Shown here: in pieces, positions 25,454-34,492 of the stretch
Layout of the letters: the number at the start of each line of letters is the position of its first letter
How positions within the stretch are numbered: the first letter of the stretch is position 1
Source: Acidobacteriaceae bacterium
Lineage (GTDB): Bacteria; Acidobacteriota; Terriglobia; Terriglobales; Acidobacteriaceae
Reading direction: 5' to 3'
NCBI GenBank assembly: GCA_003156805.1
Contig: PMHV01000052.1
Location: forward strand, 7,255-71,254
DNA length: 64,000 nt
The notes under the pieces: generated by a model
What the model was told of the DNA's origin: nothing
Databases searched by the model: none
What the model saw: the letters and a program-made list of their open reading frames with translations, nothing else
Made by a program: the position numbers and the translations under genes

Positions 25454-25771
25454 TCAGCGAGCTTCGTTCTCACGCGGAAAGTCCCAACCCTCTTCCTGTA
25501 TTTTCTTGTCGGTCCAGTGCTGAAGCTGCTCGAACAGAGCCGGTTCGATGACAACAAAGCGAACGCCGGCGCGGCTTTCTCCGCCAATCCCGACAATACG
25601 GGCCTTCGCGCGAAAAGCAACATCGCTGTCGAAGAGATAAACCAAGTGGCGTTCTGGCGGAATCGCCCGAACTCCACCCTCAGTTTTGCCTGCGGCGGGA
25701 AGCAACCCGTGCCATGCTAGAATCGTCCGTTCAGGAATCGGACACTCTAGTTCAAGGACGGCGTAAACCAT
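25454..25771 (-). CDS. hypothetical protein, PilZ-like barrel suspected
   Basis: 105 residues from ATG 25771, or 125 if a GTG/ATG upstream at 25831 is used. Beta-rich: VYAVLELECPIPERTILAWHG, HLVYLFDSDVAFRAKARIVGI, GVRFVVIEPALFEQLQHWTD. The last segment resembles the end of PilZ domains, which often read GVRF..L....L..W. The RxxxR and (D/N)xSxxG motifs needed for c-di-GMP binding are not visible, so the call is weak. It is divergent from and close to araD, overlapping its likely promoter. Confidence 0.4.
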   Translation of the reverse strand: MVYAVLELECPIPERTILAWHGLLPAAGKTEGGVRAIPPERHLVYLFDSDVAFRAKARIVGIGGESRAGVRFVVIEPALFEQLQHWTDKKIQEEGWDFPRENEAR

Positions 25772-25819
25772 TACTTGGGCGCGGGACGCGTCTTTGCGGT
25801 TCGTGTTTCGAGAGTACCT

Positions 25820-26524
25820 ATGCTGCTGCAACGTTTGCGCGAAGAGGTGCTCGAAGCAAATCTTGAGCTGGTCCGTCGTGGACTGGTGCTCTACACTTTC
25901 GGCAACGTCAGCGGCATCGACCGCTCGGAAGGTCTACTCGCCATCAAGCCCAGCGGCGTGCCCTACGAGCAATTGACGCCGCAAGACATGGTCGTTTCCG
26001 ACTTGGCTGGAAACATCGTCGACGGCTCTCTGCGTCCCTCTTCTGACCTACCCACCCACGCGGAGCTATACCGGAATTTTCCCAATATCGGTGGCGTGGC
26101 GCACACCCATTCCGAATTTGCCACCGCGTGGGCACAGGCGGAGAAGCCGATTCCCTGCTTCGGCACGACCCACGCCGACTATTTTCATGGCAGTGTCCCG
26201 GTAACGCCGCGCCTTGGCCCCGCAGAGATCGCCGGAGATTACGAGTTGGAAACCGGCGCGATCATTTGCCGTACTTTTGCGAAGCTTGATCCGGATTCGA
26301 TTCCTGCGGTGTTGGTGGCCGGCCACGCTCCTTTCTGCTGGGGAGCCAACGCCCTGGAGGCCTCGCATAACGCGGTAATCCTGGAATATGTGGCAAGAAT
26401 GGCCTGCCACACGCTCTCCATTCATGCCGAGTCCCGGCCGCTGGCGCGCGAACTTCACGATAAGCACTACCTCAGGAAACACGGAACCGCGGCCTACTAC
26501 GGGCAGGCAAAGGAAAAAGCATGA
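25820..26524 (+). CDS. araD: L-ribulose-5-phosphate 4-epimerase
   Basis: 234 residues, class II aldolase/epimerase fold. It interconverts L-ribulose-5-P and D-xylulose-5-P. Metal ligands H95 and H97 (AHTHSEF) and H169 (AGHAPF), with D76 (SSDLPTH) and catalytic D120 (THADYF), align with the E. coli AraD numbering. The C-terminal LHDKHYLRKHGTAAYYGQ separates it from fuculose-phosphate aldolases. Its stop overlaps the ATG of the symporter (ATGA), so the two are translationally coupled. Confidence 0.93.
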   Translation: MLLQRLREEVLEANLELVRRGLVLYTFGNVSGIDRSEGLLAIKPSGVPYEQLTPQDMVVSDLAGNIVDGSLRPSSDLPTHAELYRNFPNIGGVAHTHSEFATAWAQAEKPIPCFGTTHADYFHGSVPVTPRLGPAEIAGDYELETGAIICRTFAKLDPDSIPAVLVAGHAPFCWGANALEASHNAVILEYVARMACHTLSIHAESRPLARELHDKHYLRKHGTAAYYGQAKEKA

Positions 26525-28224
26525 TGCTAGTTATGGCGGCATTCGTCGCAACCCGGCTGGTGCATTTGGCCGCCGTGGACGTGGTGATAATTGCTTTCTA
26601 CTTCGCATTGGTCCTGTCCATCGGGTTTTATCTGCGGGGCCGGGCCAACACCGGCGAAGATTTCTTCATGGCCGGCCGCGAGATGACGGCATGGGTGGCT
26701 GGCCTCAGTTTTCTCTCCGCCAATCTCGGTGCGCTGGAATTGATGGGCTGGGCTGGTTCTGCCTATCAATACGGCATTCTGGCGACACACTGGTACTGGA
26801 TCGGCGCCATCCCGGCGATGCTGTTCCTGGCGCTGGTCATGATGCCGTTCTACTACATTTCCAAGACCCACTCGGTGCCCGGCTATCTCAGGCTGCGTTT
26901 CGGCGAGCCCAGCCGGGCCCTCTCGGCGATTTCGTTCGCCTTCATGACCGTGCTCATGAGCGGCGTCAACATGTTTGCCATGGCCAAGGTCATGCAGATC
27001 GTGCTGGGATGGGACATTAATTTCAGCATCTGGGTCTCGTCTCTGACCGTCGCCATTTATGTAACGCTGGGCGGGCTGCGCTCGGCCATCTTCAATGAAG
27101 TGCTGCAGTTCTTCCTCATTTGGGCGGGGGCTCTGCTGATTCCAATTCTCGGACTATACGAAGCCGGCGGCTGGACCAACCTCAAGCTGCAGATTACGCA
27201 GAGGGCTTCGGAACAGTATGTCCACATGTGGTCTGGTTTGGGCTCATTCAGCAACAATCCCATGGGAATCAATTGGGTTGGCATTGTGTTCGGGCTCGGT
27301 GCAGTTATTTCGATGGGCTACTGGACCACAGACTTCCTGGTGGTGCAGCGCATTCTGGCCGCGAAAGACATTCGCAGCGCGGAGATGGCGCCTATCATCG
27401 GCGCCGGCTTCAAGATGATAGTGCCGATCATCGTGATCCTCCCGGGCCTGCTGGGCTTGGCTGTGCTGCCCGAGAAACTGGTTCCGGAATCGGTGGCCAC
27501 CTTAACTGGGGGCCACAGCTATAACGACGTTCTTCCCCTCATGCTCGCCCGTTATTGCGGTCCCGGGTTGCTCGGCCTTGGAGTTACAGCCCTGATCGCA
27601 GGCTTCATGTCTGGCATGGCGGGCAATGTGAGCGCCTTCACCACCGTGTGGACCTATGACATCTACCGTCCGTTTTTCAACAGCAAAGGCAGCGACCATC
27701 ATTACGTGAAGATGGGACGTTGGACCACGGTGATCGGCGTACTGATCAGCGTAGGCACTGCATATCTGGTGATGCAGTTCGCCAGCATCATGGATTACGT
27801 GCAGGCGTTATTCAGCTTCTTCATTGCTCCCCTGTTCGGTACCGTCGTACTCGGAATGCTGTGGAAGCGCGCGACCGGCCCCGGCGGATTCTGGGGATTG
27901 CTGTGCGGAACTCTTTCTTCGATCAGTATGTGGGCTTGGGTAAAAGTCGATCCGAGCGCGCTGCGTTACGTGGCGCTTTCGCCCCACGCCAAAGGCCTGG
28001 CCCAGGATATGTTTCAGGCGCTCTGGTCTTTTATAGTGTGCGTGGTCGTGACCGTGGTGGTAAGTCTGGCGACGAAACCCATAGCTGACGGCGAATTGAC
28101 TGGCTTGGTATACGGGTTGACGAAAATCCCCTCCGTGGAGGACGTCCCCTGGTTCCAGAAGCCTCTTTTCTGGGCTGCTGTAGTGACGATCATTTTCATC
28201 GCGCTAAACATTATTTTCTGGTAG
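26521..28224 (+). CDS. sodium:solute symporter (SSS family), sugar-type
   Basis: 567 residues with about 14 membrane helices. The SSS core is visible: DVVIIAFYFALVLSIGFYL, the substrate/Na-site helix SFLSANLGALELMGWAGSAY, KTHSVPGYLRLRFGE, and TLGGLRSAIFNEVLQFFLIW. The SANLGALE.MGWAG segment is of the SGLT/sugar branch. Together with araD upstream and the isomerase downstream, the likely substrate is L-arabinose or a related pentose/deoxysugar. A small membrane protein follows eight bases later. Confidence 0.9.
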   Translation: MMLVMAAFVATRLVHLAAVDVVIIAFYFALVLSIGFYLRGRANTGEDFFMAGREMTAWVAGLSFLSANLGALELMGWAGSAYQYGILATHWYWIGAIPAMLFLALVMMPFYYISKTHSVPGYLRLRFGEPSRALSAISFAFMTVLMSGVNMFAMAKVMQIVLGWDINFSIWVSSLTVAIYVTLGGLRSAIFNEVLQFFLIWAGALLIPILGLYEAGGWTNLKLQITQRASEQYVHMWSGLGSFSNNPMGINWVGIVFGLGAVISMGYWTTDFLVVQRILAAKDIRSAEMAPIIGAGFKMIVPIIVILPGLLGLAVLPEKLVPESVATLTGGHSYNDVLPLMLARYCGPGLLGLGVTALIAGFMSGMAGNVSAFTTVWTYDIYRPFFNSKGSDHHYVKMGRWTTVIGVLISVGTAYLVMQFASIMDYVQALFSFFIAPLFGTVVLGMLWKRATGPGGFWGLLCGTLSSISMWAWVKVDPSALRYVALSPHAKGLAQDMFQALWSFIVCVVVTVVVSLATKPIADGELTGLVYGLTKIPSVEDVPWFQKPLFWAAVVTIIFIALNIIFW

Positions 28225-28232
28225 GCGACCTT

Positions 28233-28445
28233 ATGAAGGCAGCAACTTCGATTTCGATCTGGTTTTTCATTGGCATCTCGCTGTTGGTGAATGGCGTCCT
28301 TATTCTCGGTGCCGGGCTCTATGAAGTTGTCCACCCGCCCGCGTTCGAGCCCGTGCTGTTTCAGTTGCACGCCGGCGTATGGTGGGGAGCGCTGCTCACG
28401 ATTCTAGGGGCTTTCTACTGCTGGAATTTTGCTCCGTCGCGCTAG
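28233..28445 (+). CDS. small two-helix membrane protein
   Basis: 70 residues with two membrane spans (about 8-30, ISIWFFIGISLLVNGVLILGAG, and 46-66, GVWWGALLTILGAFYCW). It sits eight bases after the symporter and 59 bases before the isomerase, so it is part of the cluster. It may be a small partner of the symporter, but no family was recognised. Confidence 0.65.
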   Translation: MKAATSISIWFFIGISLLVNGVLILGAGLYEVVHPPAFEPVLFQLHAGVWWGALLTILGAFYCWNFAPSR

Positions 28446-28504
28446 AGCGGCGGAGAAGCGAACTGTGCGAGCAACTGCTCGGAGTAGTTACGTTCGGAGA
28501 AGCT

Positions 28505-29920
28505 ATGTCTCACAAGAAAATGACGATGGGTCTCATCATCGGGAACCGCGGGTTTTTCCCCGGCCAATTGGCGCAGTCTGGTCGAGAAGAGATGATGCGT
28601 GTGCTGGCGCAGGCAGAAATCGATTGCGTCGTGCTCGGCCCCGAGGAAAGCAAACACGGCGCCGTGGAAACTTACGAAGAAGCCAAACGGTGCGCTGCGC
28701 TGTTTCGCAAGAATTCCGATCGCATCGACGGAGTGATCGTTTCGCTGCCTAACTTCGGCGACGAGCGCGCCATCGCCGACACCCTCCGCCTGGCCCGCCT
28801 CGCTGTGCCGGTTCTGGTACAGGCCACTCCCGACAATGCCGCCAAGATGACCATCGCTTTCCGCCGCGACAGCTTCTGCGGAAAAATGTCGGCCTGTAAC
28901 AACCTTCGCCAGTACGGCATTCCCTATTCGCTGACCCGCTTGCACACCGAGAGTCCCGATTCAGAGGACTTCCAGAAGGATCTCGCCTGGTTCGCCGCGG
29001 TCTGCCGCGTCGTCAACGGCATTAGGAACCTGCGCGTGGGCAGCATCGGCGCGCGCCCCTCGGCTTTCAACACGGTGCGTTACAGCGAAAGACTTCTCGA
29101 GCGCTACGGCATCTCCACCGAAACCGTCGATCTGTCTGAAATCCTCGGCCGCATTGCGCGGCTCAAAGACGATGACGCCGGAGTGCAAGGCAAGCTGGCC
29201 GACATTCGCAAATATGTCACCACCGGCGGCGTTCCCGATGCCGCGCTCATCAAGATGGCCAAGCTTGGCTATGTCATCGACCACTGGATGAAATCCACCG
29301 ACGTGAAAATCAGCGCCGTCCAGTGCTGGACCGCCATGGAGGAATATTTCGGCGTAGTGCCCTGCACCATCATGAGCATGATGAGCAACAACCTGCTGCC
29401 CGCGGCTTGTGAAGTCGACGTCTGCGGCACCATCAGCATGTACGCGCTGGCCCTCGCCTCGGAAACGCCCAGCGCTCTGCTCGATTGGAACAACAATTAC
29501 GGCGACGACCCCAACAAGGCCGTCTGCTTCCATTGCAGCAACCTGCCCAAGCATTTCTTCCAGGACGTGCGCATGGACTTCCAGGAAATCATCGCTGGAA
29601 CCGTGGGCAAAGAAAACACTTTTGGCACCGTCGTAGGCCGCGTGAAGCCGGGAGCCATGAGCTTCGCGCGCTTCTCCACCGACGACACTGCCGGCGTGAT
29701 CCGCGGCTACGTCGGCGAAGGCGTGTTCACCAACGACCCGCTCAACACCTTTGGTGGCGTCGGCGTGGTGCAGATTCCCGAACTGCAGAAGCTGCTGCGT
29801 TACATCTGCGAAAACGGATTCGAGCATCACGTGGCGGCGAATTTTTCCATTACTGCCGGCGCCGTGCATGAGGCGGCCGTGCGATATATGGGCTGGCCCA
29901 CGCTCTGGCACGGCAACTGA
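28505..29920 (+). CDS. L-fucose/L-arabinose isomerase-family protein
   Basis: 471 residues from ATG 28505. Fits the FucI/AraA-like isomerase family: GSIGARPSAFNTVRYSE, AVQCWTAMEEYFGVVPCTIMS, CEVDVCGTISMYAL, KAVCFHCSNLP, and a C-terminal GGVGVVQIPELQKLLRYIC with FEHHVAANFSITAGAVHEA. Family enzymes interconvert aldoses and ketoses with Mn at Glu/Asp/His ligands. With araD and the symporter, the parsimonious role is L-arabinose to L-ribulose, but the exact sugar is not proven. No ribulokinase lies in the window. Confidence 0.8.
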   Translation: MSHKKMTMGLIIGNRGFFPGQLAQSGREEMMRVLAQAEIDCVVLGPEESKHGAVETYEEAKRCAALFRKNSDRIDGVIVSLPNFGDERAIADTLRLARLAVPVLVQATPDNAAKMTIAFRRDSFCGKMSACNNLRQYGIPYSLTRLHTESPDSEDFQKDLAWFAAVCRVVNGIRNLRVGSIGARPSAFNTVRYSERLLERYGISTETVDLSEILGRIARLKDDDAGVQGKLADIRKYVTTGGVPDAALIKMAKLGYVIDHWMKSTDVKISAVQCWTAMEEYFGVVPCTIMSMMSNNLLPAACEVDVCGTISMYALALASETPSALLDWNNNYGDDPNKAVCFHCSNLPKHFFQDVRMDFQEIIAGTVGKENTFGTVVGRVKPGAMSFARFSTDDTAGVIRGYVGEGVFTNDPLNTFGGVGVVQIPELQKLLRYICENGFEHHVAANFSITAGAVHEAAVRYMGWPTLWHGN

Positions 29921-29923
29921 ACA

Positions 29924-29938
29924 GAGAGCGCCGCTCTC
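29924..29938. terminator. short hairpin after the isomerase gene
   Basis: GAGAGC-GCC-GCTCTC, a perfect 6-bp stem with a 3-nt loop, four bases after the stop. No T-run follows, so termination may be partial and tRNA-Arg could be read through. Confidence 0.35.
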
Positions 29939-29971
29939 GCCAACCTGCTATAAAATGTTTGAAGACAAGCC

Positions 29972-30048
29972 GGGGCCGTAGCTCAATTGGATAGAGCGAG
30001 AGTTTCCTAAACTCTAGGTTGGCGGTTCAATTCCGCCCGGTCCCTCCA
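29972..30048 (+). tRNA. tRNA-Arg (anticodon CCT)
   Basis: Cloverleaf is complete: acceptor GGGGCCG with CGGTCCC (one G-T), D-arm GCTCAATTGGATAGAGC, anticodon stem AGAGT/ACTCT with loop TTCCTAA and anticodon CCT (30006-30008), T-arm GGCGG-TTCAATT-CCGCC. CCA is encoded at 30046-30048. Reads the AGG codon. The base before CCA is T, not the A or G usual for tRNA-Arg. Confidence 0.95.
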
Positions 30049-30132
30049 CTCCCTGCGGTTTGACGGGACTCTTCGAGAAACAACAAAGCATCAGCTCGGC
30101 TTGGAATCCGCGCCTTTGAGCCGCAAGCAGCC

Positions 30133-31080
30133 TTAGCTGGCCTTGCTGGCGTTGTCCGACACCTTGATGGTGAAGCTGACGGTGATGTTGGCTTTGGTCT
30201 CGACCGGCTGGCCGTTCTGTAGGTAGGGTTTGAATCTCCACTCGCGCACAGCCTGCTGCGCCGCCGAAGCCAGGATGGCGGGGCCGCTGACCACGTGCAG
30301 GCTCTGAATCACGCCGTCGGCGCCGATCAGCACCTGCAATACTACCGATCCCTGCACTTTCATTCTCTGCGCTAACAAGGGATAAGAAGAATTCAACGGC
30401 AGATCCGGGGACGCGGCCATGCCAGCCGGCATCGGCTCGCGTTCCGCGGCGTTCGTGGCCGGCGTGGCCGGCGCTTCCACTGTCATCGAGCCCATTGCTG
30501 ATCCTGAGTGACTAGGTATCTCAACCCTCACGGCATTGCTGCCCGGATGAAGAGTTTTATGCGTGTCGCCGGCCACCACTTCGACGGCCAGCGGTGCAAG
30601 AACCGTGCGGTTGCTGGCGACGATGCCGGAATCCGCGACCGGCGTTGGCGTGGAGATCTTGGCGGCAACCTGCTTCTTGGCTGGGCTCTGGGCTGGCGTC
30701 TGGCCTGGCGCTTTGCCTAGAACGGCTGGTGCTGCTGCCGGAAGCGCCTGGCTGACAGTCAGAGTCGGCGTTGCCGTTGGAGTTGAGGCCGCAGTCACAG
30801 TCGTCGTAGGGACACTGGCGGGCTGTGCAACTTCGGACTCCGTGTCCGGCGTTTCATCCCCGCCAAACCAGAACTCGCTGTACCTCACCACTACCGCGCA
30901 AAGCGTAACCAGGAGCAGAACCAGCGCCAGCACCAGCCGGCGGGGTTGCTTATTGTGCAACGCAACACCTGCCCGGTAAGCGCCCGCCGCCAGTCTTTCT
31001 CTCTGCTCCAGCATTTCCTGCCTGCTTCCCTTGGGATGACTTGCAATTGTTCCGCTAAACCTTACTTCTTCTTGGGACAT
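30133..31080 (-). CDS. TonB-family energy-transducer protein
   Basis: 315 residues. A cytosolic N-terminal region, one membrane anchor (about 44-66, LVLALVLLLVTLCAVVV), a long Pro/Ala/Thr-rich periplasmic linker (VSQALPAAAPAVLGKAPG and similar) and a C-terminal TonB domain: YPLLAQRMKVQGSVVLQVLIGADGVIQSLHVVSG, AAQQAVREWRFKPYLQNGQPVE. These couple proton-motive force to outer-membrane receptors. No ExbB/ExbD is adjacent. ATG 31080 is clear. Confidence 0.85.
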   Translation of the reverse strand: MSQEEVRFSGTIASHPKGSRQEMLEQRERLAAGAYRAGVALHNKQPRRLVLALVLLLVTLCAVVVRYSEFWFGGDETPDTESEVAQPASVPTTTVTAASTPTATPTLTVSQALPAAAPAVLGKAPGQTPAQSPAKKQVAAKISTPTPVADSGIVASNRTVLAPLAVEVVAGDTHKTLHPGSNAVRVEIPSHSGSAMGSMTVEAPATPATNAAEREPMPAGMAASPDLPLNSSYPLLAQRMKVQGSVVLQVLIGADGVIQSLHVVSGPAILASAAQQAVREWRFKPYLQNGQPVETKANITVSFTIKVSDNASKAS

Positions 31081-31344
31081 TCATAAGTTGCAACATTCTG
31101 CAGATTGTGGCAATGGCACGAACCGGGAGGTACCCGCCCGAGCGGGCCATATACCTTTCTGGTTCGGCGGCACTTTCAGGCGGCTGGCACGGAGGAAACC
31201 GCGGAGGATCGCAACACCCATCGGGCAACGATTGAGGAATCGGCTAATCGGACAAGTAATAACCCGCTATTCAAGCGCAAACTGCGGCCCGTTTTGCCCG
31301 CGCGGATGTGGACGTTCAATTACCCAATCACTAAATCACTTAAT

Positions 31345-32949
31345 TCACAGCAAACCGTAGACATCCAACTGGGTCGCCGTACCCACATACACCTTGCCAT
31401 TCACCACGGTTGGAACCGTAAACTTCACTGCCGGGCCGGCTGTGTCGCGCGTGCCTGCCTGGCTGCTGTTGTAGAGTTCCACGGCGGTGCCTCCATCGAA
31501 CGCGTAAAGGACAGCGGGACCGCCCGTGGCGAACTGATCCGACTGAATGGCCCACGCGATCGCATCAGCCGCGCCGTCCGCCGAAACCACAGGCGTCGAA
31601 CCGGAAGCGAACGTAACCGTCGACGTCGCGATCGGCCGGGTTCCTAGAAGTCCGCCGCTCATGGCAAAGATGCGTAGAACATCCCCATCGGCCCAGAAGT
31701 AAAGCTGGTCCTGCCAATAAACCGGAGTTGCATAAAGCCCGCGTCCGTCAAACGCGTTCACGATCGATTGCACGATCTGCGAGTTCCCCGAACTGTTGAA
31801 GTGACCCATGTTGGTGCGGTCCACCAGGTAAATCACTCCGTTCTTTCCCGCGCCGATGGCGAGATAAGGATGAGCTGCACCGCTTTGATAAGGCAGCAGC
31901 AAAGCGCCGCCCGAGCCCAGATCTGTATCCGAGCCGCTCAGCCGGGCCTCGTTATACGGAGTGAAATAATCCGCGACACTCAGACCATTCTTCGGAATCA
32001 GCCGCAGATAGCTCATCCCGTAATCGGAGCCGCCGGTGTTTGCGTCGAACGTGCCATTCCCGCTCATGAAAAAGATGCTGCCCAGCGCATCCGCCGCCAG
32101 TCCTCCTCCGCTTTGCCAGACCCCTCCCTGATCGCCATCGGGAGTCAGGTTGAAGGCCGCCACCCGGGCCAGCGTCGTTTCGTTGTAGCCAATCACCCAG
32201 CCGTGGTAGGGAAACTCATTCTCCAAACCGTGCGACGCCCAGGCCAGATACACCACTCCATTCGACAGCAGCAAAGCGGGACGCTGGTTCGAGCGAAAAG
32301 GATCGAACGAAATCGTACCCCCGGAAGATCCCGTGCCGCTGCCGGAAACCGAAGCCGCGATGATCACCGGACCGCCAAATTTCTCCGCGCCTGTGGTTAC
32401 ATCCAGAGCATGAAGCCGCTGCACATACACGCCGTTTTCCTTAGTCGCGGCAGACACGTAGAGCGTGCCGCCACTGGTATCGATCACCGGCGTGCCAGTG
32501 ATTCCAATCTCCGGAACGATCGCGTTGGTGCCGAGGTCCGAACTGGGGACCGTGGTAATTCCCTTCGCCGGATCGATAAAACTCGTATGCCATAAGGGCG
32601 TGGCATTCCTCCCCTGATTGCTGTCGGCATCGAAGGCATACACGCTGTCGTGCTCCGTCGCCACATACGCGACGTTGTGCACCCCCAGGGTCGGAATCAC
32701 GATGTTCGGCAAATACAAGGGCTCAGCATAGACTTCTCCATCCACGGAACAGCTAAACAGCTTGCCGAAGGTGCTCTCGGCTACGACCGAGGGCTTGAGG
32801 ATGCTCTCATGAACATTCTGGCCGGTGCGGGAATTGTCGTTGTGATACGTGGCCACGCTCACAACCTGGCCACGCCCGGCAACCACGGCCAAGAGTAAGG
32901 TGACACATGCGAACAGACGAGTAGCTAGGGCCCAACTGCGAGTAATCAT
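31345..32949 (-). CDS. exported PQQ-like beta-propeller protein
   Basis: 534 residues from ATG 32949. Signal peptide LATRLFACVTLLLAVVAGRGQ. Then an eight-bladed-like propeller with repeated V.YVATEHDSVYAFDADS, GGTLYVSAATKENG, SNGVVYLAWASHG, GKNGVIYLVDRTN, DQLYFWADGDVLRIFAM and NGKVYVGTATQLDVYGL. These resemble PQQ/quinoprotein-like blades, but the residues for PQQ and calcium in real dehydrogenases are not evident, so binding is uncertain. Likely a secreted or outer-membrane protein. It diverges from the GlmS-like gene. Confidence 0.8.
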   Translation of the reverse strand: MITRSWALATRLFACVTLLLAVVAGRGQVVSVATYHNDNSRTGQNVHESILKPSVVAESTFGKLFSCSVDGEVYAEPLYLPNIVIPTLGVHNVAYVATEHDSVYAFDADSNQGRNATPLWHTSFIDPAKGITTVPSSDLGTNAIVPEIGITGTPVIDTSGGTLYVSAATKENGVYVQRLHALDVTTGAEKFGGPVIIAASVSGSGTGSSGGTISFDPFRSNQRPALLLSNGVVYLAWASHGLENEFPYHGWVIGYNETTLARVAAFNLTPDGDQGGVWQSGGGLAADALGSIFFMSGNGTFDANTGGSDYGMSYLRLIPKNGLSVADYFTPYNEARLSGSDTDLGSGGALLLPYQSGAAHPYLAIGAGKNGVIYLVDRTNMGHFNSSGNSQIVQSIVNAFDGRGLYATPVYWQDQLYFWADGDVLRIFAMSGGLLGTRPIATSTVTFASGSTPVVSADGAADAIAWAIQSDQFATGGPAVLYAFDGGTAVELYNSSQAGTRDTAGPAVKFTVPTVVNGKVYVGTATQLDVYGLL

Positions 32950-33324
32950 TAGAATCTCTATCCCAAAATTGGCACAACCACGGTCGAACGTGAAATGACA
33001 AGGAGAGGCAAACTTTTCCGCGTCCGATTCCGAACCTTCGGCTCGCGCGACTGTCACCTTGCCATCCGGAAATTCCCAGCGGCCTGGGAACCGGCCAGAT
33101 ACCCAGTATTCTAGCCAGCTTCAGCCTCCACATCAAACCCATAAGTCCCCGCTTTGCCGGTTGTTCGCTATCCGTATGGGCAGGAGTGAGTCGACTTCTC
33201 CGGCTGGACGGCCAGTGGCCGGCAACCACGCCCATGGAAACTCACCCGCGTAACACCGCTCCCCGGTTGCTCGCCGCGCCGCAAATCAGTTACTCTCAGC
33301 CCAGTCCTTGATGCTTCTTGCCAG
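32950..33324. other. intergenic region between divergent genes
   Basis: 375 bp between the beta-propeller and GlmS-like genes. It holds CGGCCAGTGGCCGG at about 33209, a short palindrome, and no accepted gene. Promoters for both sides must lie here. Confidence 0.45.
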
Positions 33325-34470
33325 ATGATGCCCAACAACAATAAAAAGCCCGCCAGCACAAGCTTTTCCCACGCCATGCTCCGGGAAATTTACGAACAGC
33401 CCGCCGCCATTGCCAAAACTATCGCCAAGCACTTGAAGGACGACATCATCTTCCCCGGCGAACTCCATGCCATCGACCCCGCGTTGCTCACCTTCGAGAA
33501 GCTCATCATCGCCGCCAGCGGCTCCAGCCGCCACGCTGGCCTCGCCGGCGAGATCATGATCGAAGACCTTTCCGGCGTCGCCGTCGACGTGGAATACGCC
33601 AGTGAATATTGCTACCGCTCCACCCACGCCGCCGTCGATCCTATTGTGATGGTGATAACCCAATCCGGCGAAACCGCCGATACCATCGCCGCGCAACGCG
33701 AAGCCCTCACCCGCGGCGTGAAGACCATCGCCGTTTCCAACGTAGCCGACGCCACAATTCCCCGCGAAGCCGGAGCCGCTCTCATCACCGGCGCCGGTCC
33801 CGAACTCGCCGTCCCCGCCACCAAGAGCTTCACCACGCAAGTCACCGTCCTCTACCTGATGGCTTTATTCCTGGCCCGCAAGCGCGGCCGTATGACTTCG
33901 GAAGTCACGCGCTCTTATTTGCAGCGGCTGTTGCAACTCCCCGCCGCAATCGAGGCGCACCTGAAGACCTGGGACGATCTCGCCGGCGCATTCGCCCAGA
34001 AACATTTTCAGGCCGAGAAATTCCTCTACCTCGGCCGCGGCGTCCACTACGCCATCGCGCGCGAAGGCGCGCTCAAGCTCAAAGAAATTTCCTACGCTCA
34101 CGCCGAGGGCTATCCCGCCGGAGAACTCAAGCACGGTCCAAACGCCCTGGTCGATGAAAGTCTTCCTGTGGTCGTGCTCGCCACCTGCGACCACCACGAT
34201 CCCGATTCCGTTCTCCGCTACCGCCGCACTCTCGAAGTCATGAAAGAAGTAAAATCCCGGCACGGCCGCGTGGTCGCCGTCGCCACCACAGGCGATCAGG
34301 AAGTAACCGCCGTCGCCGACGATGTATTCTTCGCACCCGCCGCTCCCGAATTGCTATTGCCCATCCTCGAAGTAATTCCTCTCCAACTCTTCGCCTATCA
34401 CGTGGCCGTGAAAAAAGGCTACAACGTAGACCGTCCCAGAAACCTGGTAAAAGCCGTTGTTAGGGAATAA
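33325..34470 (+). CDS. glutaminase-less GlmS-type SIS sugar isomerase
   Basis: 381 residues: two SIS domains matching the isomerase half of glucosamine-6-phosphate synthase. FSHAMLREIYEQPAAI, GSSRHAGLAGEIMIEDLSGV, QSGETADTIAA, REGALKLKEISYAHAEGYP, GELKHGP and the C-terminal YNVDRPRNLVKAVVRE (catalytic Lys) are all present. The N-terminal Cys-dependent glutaminase domain of GlmS is absent and no separate one is adjacent. Such proteins may use free ammonia, run in the deaminase direction, or act on another sugar phosphate. Confidence 0.85.
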   Translation: MMPNNNKKPASTSFSHAMLREIYEQPAAIAKTIAKHLKDDIIFPGELHAIDPALLTFEKLIIAASGSSRHAGLAGEIMIEDLSGVAVDVEYASEYCYRSTHAAVDPIVMVITQSGETADTIAAQREALTRGVKTIAVSNVADATIPREAGAALITGAGPELAVPATKSFTTQVTVLYLMALFLARKRGRMTSEVTRSYLQRLLQLPAAIEAHLKTWDDLAGAFAQKHFQAEKFLYLGRGVHYAIAREGALKLKEISYAHAEGYPAGELKHGPNALVDESLPVVVLATCDHHDPDSVLRYRRTLEVMKEVKSRHGRVVAVATTGDQEVTAVADDVFFAPAAPELLLPILEVIPLQLFAYHVAVKKGYNVDRPRNLVKAVVRE

Positions 34471-34492
34471 AGCGGTCGCAGCCGAATGCGAG

